Source of the DNA: JBFGFX01 sp965232455
Lineage (GTDB): Bacteria; Pseudomonadota; Gammaproteobacteria; Steroidobacterales; Woeseiaceae
Direction of reading: 5' to 3'
Assembly: GCA_965232455.1 (NCBI GenBank)
Contig: OZ246981.1
Span: 62,001 to 126,000, forward strand
DNA length: 64,000 nucleotides
Positions 61,412 to 64,000 of this stretch are shown piece after piece. The notes under the pieces were generated by a model that was given only the letters and a program-made list of their open reading frames with translations, had not been told where the DNA came from and made no database searches. Each line of letters begins with the position of its first letter. Position 1 is the first letter of the stretch. The translations under genes and the position numbers were made by a program.

Positions 61412-63296
61412 CGTCGGCGTAACCCAGGTATTGATCCATGATCGCGCGCGCGATGGGCGCGGCAACGCGGCTGCCGCTGCTGCCGTTTTCCACGATCACG
61501 GCAACGGCGATGGCAGGGTCCTCCAGCGGAGCGAATGCGATGAAAAGCGCGTGATCTCGCAGGCGTTCCTCGATTTCATCTTCATTGTAGGTATCTTCCT
61601 GCGCGACCGAGAAAACCTGCGCCGTGCCGCTTTTGCCGGCCATCGCGTAGGGTGCGCCGCGGCCGGTTGCCCTCGCGGTGCCGGTTTCACCCTGCATCAC
61701 GTCATGCGTCGCCGCCAGAATGCTGTCCCAATAAAACTCGTTGCTGATCTCGACGTCGGCGAAACGCTGCGGTCCGAGCAGCTGCCGTTCGCCGGTCAAT
61801 GCGTCTTCCGTCGCCGCGACCAGTCGAGGTTTGAAGCGCATGCCGCGCGTTGCGAGGGCGGCCGTCGCATTCGCGAGTTGCAGCGGCGTGACGAGCATGT
61901 ATCCCTGGCCGATGGAGGCAATGACCGTTTCGCCGGGAAACCAGACCCGGTCCGCCTGTTCGCGGAACGCGCCGCGCTTCCAGGCGCGCGACGGGACCAG
62001 ACCCACCTGCTCGCCGGTCATGTCGATGCCGGTCGACTGGCCCAGGCCGAATTGGCTCAGATAATAGTGCATCCGGTCGATGCCGATGTCGCGACTTATC
62101 TCGTAGAAGTAGACGTCGCAGGACTCGGCAATGGCGTCGTGCAGGTCGACCTCGCCATGACCTTCGGGTTTCCAATCGCGATACCGGTGCGTACTTCCGG
62201 GCAGCGAGTAGAACCCGCGGCAAAGCGAACGCCGGGTGAGATTGGTGGCGCCGGATTCGAGCGCCGCGAGCGCAAGCATGGGTTTGATCGTCGAGCCGGG
62301 CGGATAGTGACCGCGGACCGCACGGTTGAACAGCGGCTGGTTCGGGTCGTGCTGCAGCGCGTCGAATTCCGACGCCGTCATGCCGAGCGCGAACGCGTTG
62401 GGATCGAAGGAAGGCGCGCTCACCAGCGCCAGTATCTCGCCGTTCTGGGGATCGATCGCCACGATCGAACCGCGCTTGTCCCGCAGCAGGTCGGTGGCCA
62501 GTATCTGCAGGTCGAGATCAACGCTGAGATACAGGTTGTCGCCCGGTGTGGGCGGCTCGCTTTCGGGGATGGTGTCGGACGTGTCCCGCGCATCCACCGG
62601 CACCTGGCGGCCGCGCGCGTTGGTGACGACCTGCCGGTAGCCCGGGTTTCCGTGCAGCCTGTCCTCATTGAAGTATTCGACGCCCGTCTTGCCGGTATGC
62701 TGGGTACCCGCGTATTGGGACGTGTCCAGCCGGTCGAGGTCGATGCCGCTGATCGCGCCGACGTAGCCGACGATGTGCGCGATCGCCTCTCCTCGCGGGT
62801 AATGCCGGACGAGCCGGGGCTGGAAGTCGACTCCCGGAAACCGGGGCCGCTGAATGGCGAAGGCGGCAATCTCCTCGTCGCTCATCCGAAACCGGAGTGT
62901 GACCGGTTTGAAGCGCGGTCCCTGCTGCGAGAGCTCGACGATACGCGGGATGTCTTCGTCCTCGACAAGTCCCAGCGCTGCGAGGCGCGCCAGCGTGTCG
63001 TCGATGTCGGCGATCTGTTCCGGGATGAGTTCGAGCTGATAGGTCGGGACGTTTTCCGCGAGGACCCGGCCCTTGCGATCGAAAATGAGCCCTCGATTCG
63101 GAGGTACTGCTTCGATACGAATGCGGTTGCCCTGCGATTGCTCGGCAAATTGCTCGTATTCGACGACCTGCAGCTGCACGAGTCGCGCGACGACGATCCC
63201 CAACAGGACGAGGCCGATAATCGACGACAACACGACGCGCGCAACAAACAGCTGTCGTTCGGAGTGATGGTCTTTGATCGGGGCGGTTAGCGACAT
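61401..63296 (-). CDS. mrdA: penicillin-binding protein 2
   Basis: 631 residues from ATG 63296; the frame extends in non-coding-like sequence to 63686. One membrane anchor (about 17-39), the NRGLIFDRKGRVLAENVP head-domain start, and the transpeptidase site SxxK in HYPPGSTIKPMLALAAL (near residue 325). SCDVYFYE gives SxD/N-like, and the KSG motif is in MAGKSGTAQVFS. It cross-links wall in elongation with RodA. It is 32 bases after mreD. Confidence 0.96.
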   Translation of the reverse strand: MSLTAPIKDHHSERQLFVARVVLSSIIGLVLLGIVVARLVQLQVVEYEQFAEQSQGNRIRIEAVPPNRGLIFDRKGRVLAENVPTYQLELIPEQIADIDDTLARLAALGLVEDEDIPRIVELSQQGPRFKPVTLRFRMSDEEIAAFAIQRPRFPGVDFQPRLVRHYPRGEAIAHIVGYVGAISGIDLDRLDTSQYAGTQHTGKTGVEYFNEDRLHGNPGYRQVVTNARGRQVPVDARDTSDTIPESEPPTPGDNLYLSVDLDLQILATDLLRDKRGSIVAIDPQNGEILALVSAPSFDPNAFALGMTASEFDALQHDPNQPLFNRAVRGHYPPGSTIKPMLALAALESGATNLTRRSLCRGFYSLPGSTHRYRDWKPEGHGEVDLHDAIAESCDVYFYEISRDIGIDRMHYYLSQFGLGQSTGIDMTGEQVGLVPSRAWKRGAFREQADRVWFPGETVIASIGQGYMLVTPLQLANATAALATRGMRFKPRLVAATEDALTGERQLLGPQRFADVEISNEFYWDSILAATHDVMQGETGTARATGRGAPYAMAGKSGTAQVFSVAQEDTYNEDEIEERLRDHALFIAFAPLEDPAIAVAVIVENGSSGSRVAAPIARAIMDQYLGYADDAV

Positions 63297-63328
63297 CCTG
63301 TGATTCTCACATCCTAAGGTAGCGGGGC

Positions 63329-63820
63329 CTAAGCGCCCGACCTCGCCCGATACGGCGTTGCCCGCAACAACGCCGCCACGAACGGCCATAAAACGGCGCC
63401 TGAAACGACCGGTCCCCAATACGTTATCGCCGGCGCGTCCACGCCCGCGATGCCGTTGATCCAGAAGAGCACAAAACGATAAAGCGCCAGCAGTGCGAGC
63501 ACCGTTGCCGTCATTTGCGACATCGGGAACACGCGGATCTGGAGATGGAATTTGACCGTCAGGTAGACAATCAGGCTGAGCGCCAGCGCGTGCTGGGCCA
63601 GCAGCGTCCCCTGGGCGACGTCCAAAAAGATGCCGACCAGCCAGGCGATCCCGACGCCGTAGGTGCGCGGCAGGTTCATCGACCAATATATAAGTGTCAG
63701 CGCCACCCAGTCGGGCCGGAAGGCGGCGGCCCAGACCGGCATGGGCGCGATCGCCAGCATCAGCGCGAGGACGATCGAAATGACGATTGGCAGACTTCGC
63801 GAGCCTCTGTCTTTACTCAT
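63329..63820 (-). CDS. mreD: rod shape-determining protein MreD
   Basis: 163 residues with five predicted transmembrane helices. Family features are RPDWVALTLIYWSMNLPRTYGVGIAWLVGIFLD and the HALALSLIVYLTVKF stretch. An extended frame to 63931 is upstream sequence from mreC; ATG 63820 overlaps the mreC stop by eight bases. It is an elongasome membrane component linking MreC to RodA/PBP2. Confidence 0.95.
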   Translation of the reverse strand: MSKDRGSRSLPIVISIVLALMLAIAPMPVWAAAFRPDWVALTLIYWSMNLPRTYGVGIAWLVGIFLDVAQGTLLAQHALALSLIVYLTVKFHLQIRVFPMSQMTATVLALLALYRFVLFWINGIAGVDAPAITYWGPVVSGAVLWPFVAALLRATPYRARSGA

Positions 63821-64000
63821 CGCCGACCTCGTCTCTTGCATCGCTGACGGTCTCGCCGGGGTTCGACCACACCAGCATGATTTCGCGTACCTGATTGAGG
63901 CTCGCCGCCGGTGTGGCGGAGACGGCGGCAAACGGTTCCGCCGGAATTCTCGTCACCGACGACACGATGCCGACGGGATAGCCCGCCGGAAAGGCGCCGC
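63813..64000 (-). CDS. mreC: rod shape-determining protein MreC, C-terminal part (cut by window end)
   Basis: The last 61 codons of the gene are present; the start lies beyond base 64000. The visible sequence (GAFPAGYPVGIVSSVTRIPAEPF..., then LNQVREIMLVWSN) matches the end of the MreC beta domain. The stop TAA at 63815-63813 overlaps the mreD start by eight bases. The order mreC-mreD-mrdA-rodA is the usual elongasome arrangement. Confidence 0.9.
   Translation of the reverse strand, partial: GAFPAGYPVGIVSSVTRIPAEPFAAVSATPAASLNQVREIMLVWSNPGETVSDARDEVGDE

Noticed and set aside
61053..61465. Longer N-terminus for RodA (from 61465).
   Set aside because: The extra residues are encoded inside mrdA and do not match the family; ATG 61411 fits the usual overlap.
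61053..63290. A 745-codon open frame on the plus strand across rodA and mrdA.
   Set aside because: It is antisense to two clearly recognised genes and its translation is arginine-rich with no family features; long antisense frames are expected at this GC content.
1..64000. tRNA genes, CRISPR arrays, insertion sequences, prophage.
   Set aside because: No cloverleaf-like segment, regularly spaced repeat, transposase or phage protein was recognised by reading; a dedicated tool could still find a short one.

Overview
The window reads as a high-GC gammaproteobacterial chromosome segment, probably from a marine Woeseia-like or related lineage. That placement is an inference from the gene set, not from a marker gene: the lptD-surA-pdxA-rsmA-apaG-apaH order, a divergent amgK-murU pair beside lptD, the mreCD-mrdA-rodA-mltB-rlpA-dacA-ybeD-lipB cell-wall block, lgt-thyA-folA, pqiABC, and several TPR-sulfotransferases beside a TonB-dependent receptor. 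No rRNA, tRNA, CRISPR array, phage or insertion sequence was recognised. Both ends are cut through genes: an MFS transporter on the left and mreC on the right.

Layout. 1-6.4 kb: PhyH dioxygenase with an MFS transporter, a DUF2855 protein, and an operon of two amidohydrolases plus a DUF6265 protein. 7.0-9.2 kb: patatin lipase and a methyltransferase. 9.3-18.0 kb, all on the minus strand: two TPR-sulfotransferases, a TPR-2OG-Fe(II) oxygenase and a large TonB-dependent receptor. 18.0-24.8 kb: a small exported protein, a pqiA (split in two)-pqiB-pqiC lipid-transport operon and an M1 peptidase lipoprotein. 25.2-30.2 kb: a tightly coupled eight-gene operon (cupin, NuoB-like protein, SCO, cbb3-type CcoN and CcoO, a small membrane protein, an Ig-cytochrome c, an AhpD-like protein). 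30.2-36.7 kb: a GlxA-type regulator, a DJ-1/PfpI protein, peroxiredoxin, an orphan secretin N-domain protein, a GFA protein and a YyaL-like protein. 36.8-40.6 kb: lgt, thyA, folA, psd and an Mpo1/DUF962-like protein. 40.6-42.8 kb: a membrane-anchored class III aminotransferase and methyltransferase. 43.0-47.6 kb: a kynurenine-degradation operon. 47.7-56.2 kb: the lptD cluster with amgK-murU. 56.2-64 kb: lipB to mreC.

How the genes work together. The kynurenine operon carries kmo, kynU, the 3-hydroxyanthranilate dioxygenase, the ACMS decarboxylase and a RidA-type 2-aminomuconate deaminase, which together lead from kynurenine towards 2-aminomuconate and beyond. The wall blocks combine elongasome parts (MreC, MreD, PBP2, RodA), trimming enzymes (MltB, RlpA, DacA) and muropeptide recycling (AmgK, MurU). 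Outer-membrane maintenance is covered by LptD, SurA, Lgt and Pqi.

The two loci most worth attention are the cbb3-like oxidase operon carrying a complete complex-I NuoB-type Fe-S subunit and an Ig-fused cytochrome c, and the receptor/TPR-sulfotransferase/TPR-oxygenase locus. All function calls come from motif recognition by eye; no database search was run.
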